A stretch of DNA of 6,384 bases from the NCBI GenBank assembly GCA_905214605.1, contig CAJMMY010000063.1, positions 1 through 6,384 of the forward strand. Direction: 5' to 3'. The translations under genes and the position numbers were made by a program. Numbering within the stretch: position 1 is the first letter of the stretch; every line of letters begins with the position of its first letter. Below, piece by piece: positions 6,140-6,384 of this stretch. The DNA comes from an uncultured bacterium (lineage in GTDB: Bacteria > Bacillota_A > Clostridia > Oscillospirales > Oscillospiraceae). Under the pieces are notes generated by a model. That model saw only the letters and a list, made by a program, of their open reading frames with translations, was not told the DNA's origin and did not search any database.

Positions 6140-6384
6140 ATGAAGAAATTTATTATCTTAATGGGAAATATTGGTGGAAAGAGTTCTCTTTCTATTCTTT
6201 TCTCTATTATAAAAAAAGATTTTATTCAAAGAGAATACTGTTTTTTATCCATTGGGAAAATTACAAGTTATCAAAGATATCCAATTATCAAAAGAACTTT
6301 TTTAAAAGACTATATAAATTTTATTTGTAAAATTTTACATAGAGATATCAGTATAAATCAATCTTCTTATCTTTATTACTCTTT
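6140..6384 (+). CDS. Unidentified AT-rich gene, 3' part missing
   Basis: The frame is open from ATG 6140 to the right edge (81 codons). The AGGGAG at 6122-6127 is 12 nt upstream, a rather long spacing, but a near-consensus promoter lies at 6057-6085, which supports a real gene. The product begins MKKFIILMGNIGGKSSLSIL: a hydrophobic strand, then a glycine-rich turn and a helix. This could be a deviant P-loop (GNIGGKSS is one residue short of GxxxxGKS) or the N-terminal strand and glycine loop of a GT-B glycosyltransferase, where IGG followed by a helix is common. I cannot decide between them and assign no function. By my hand count about 52 of the last 244 bases are G or C (about 21%), with Arg as AGA and Leu often TTA, unlike all neighbours. 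This points to horizontal acquisition. Confidence 0.65.
   Translation, partial: MKKFIILMGNIGGKSSLSILFSIIKKDFIQREYCFLSIGKITSYQRYPIIKRTFLKDYINFICKILHRDISINQSSYLYYS

Noticed and set aside
5889..6143. Plus-strand frame of 84 codons overlapping the next ATG as ATGA
   Set aside because: It starts at TTG without a ribosome binding site, its product is just Lys/Arg-rich with no recognised motif, and the strong promoter for the next gene lies inside it. The ATGA overlap is the only point in its favour.

Overview
The window looks like chromosomal DNA from a Gram-positive, Clostridia-type Firmicute. The evidence is strong GGAGG-type ribosome binding sites, sigma-A-like promoters, intrinsic terminators with U tracts, an HtrA-type protease with a long cytoplasmic N-terminus and one membrane anchor, and an OmpR-family two-component pair. 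The genes from 1 to about 5655 are moderately GC-rich (one htrA line counted by hand is 35 of 60, about 58%). A gut Oscillospiraceae-like lineage is my guess and not something the sequence proves.

Layout. (1) 1-1106, minus: glycerol kinase glpK, cut by the left edge after 368 codons. (2) 1107-1187: a short divergent promoter region with a 7-2-7 palindrome. (3) 1188-2117, plus: an alpha/beta hydrolase close to monoacylglycerol lipase/lysophospholipase. (4) 2132-2171: a perfect 19-bp inverted repeat acting as a terminator between convergent genes. (5) 4070-2179, minus: a response regulator and histidine kinase operon with a 7-nt overlap. (6) 4071-4365: an AT-rich divergent regulatory region. 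(7) 4366-5655, plus: a membrane-anchored HtrA/DegP serine protease, followed by an intrinsic terminator. (8) 5719-6139: AT-rich DNA with no convincing gene, ending in a near-consensus promoter. (9) 6140-6384, plus: the start of an extremely AT-rich gene cut by the right edge.

The most informative part is the two-component/htrA block. An 18-bp sequence lies in front of the regulator operon, and its exact reverse complement lies in front of htrA. Each copy is a TTTCAG-N5-TTTCAG direct repeat with an 11-bp period, placed 10 bp before a -10-like hexamer on its own strand. This is the expected geometry for an OmpR/PhoB-family activator that drives both its own operon and the adjacent protease. The arrangement parallels CssRS-htrB in Bacillus and CiaRH-htrA in streptococci, so the block is best read as an envelope or secretion-stress module with a self-amplifying regulator.

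glpK and the lipase-like hydrolase form a plausible glycerolipid-use pair: the hydrolase could release glycerol and GlpK would trap it as glycerol 3-phosphate. The right end changes sharply in composition (about 21% G+C in the last 244 bases), which suggests the edge of horizontally acquired DNA.
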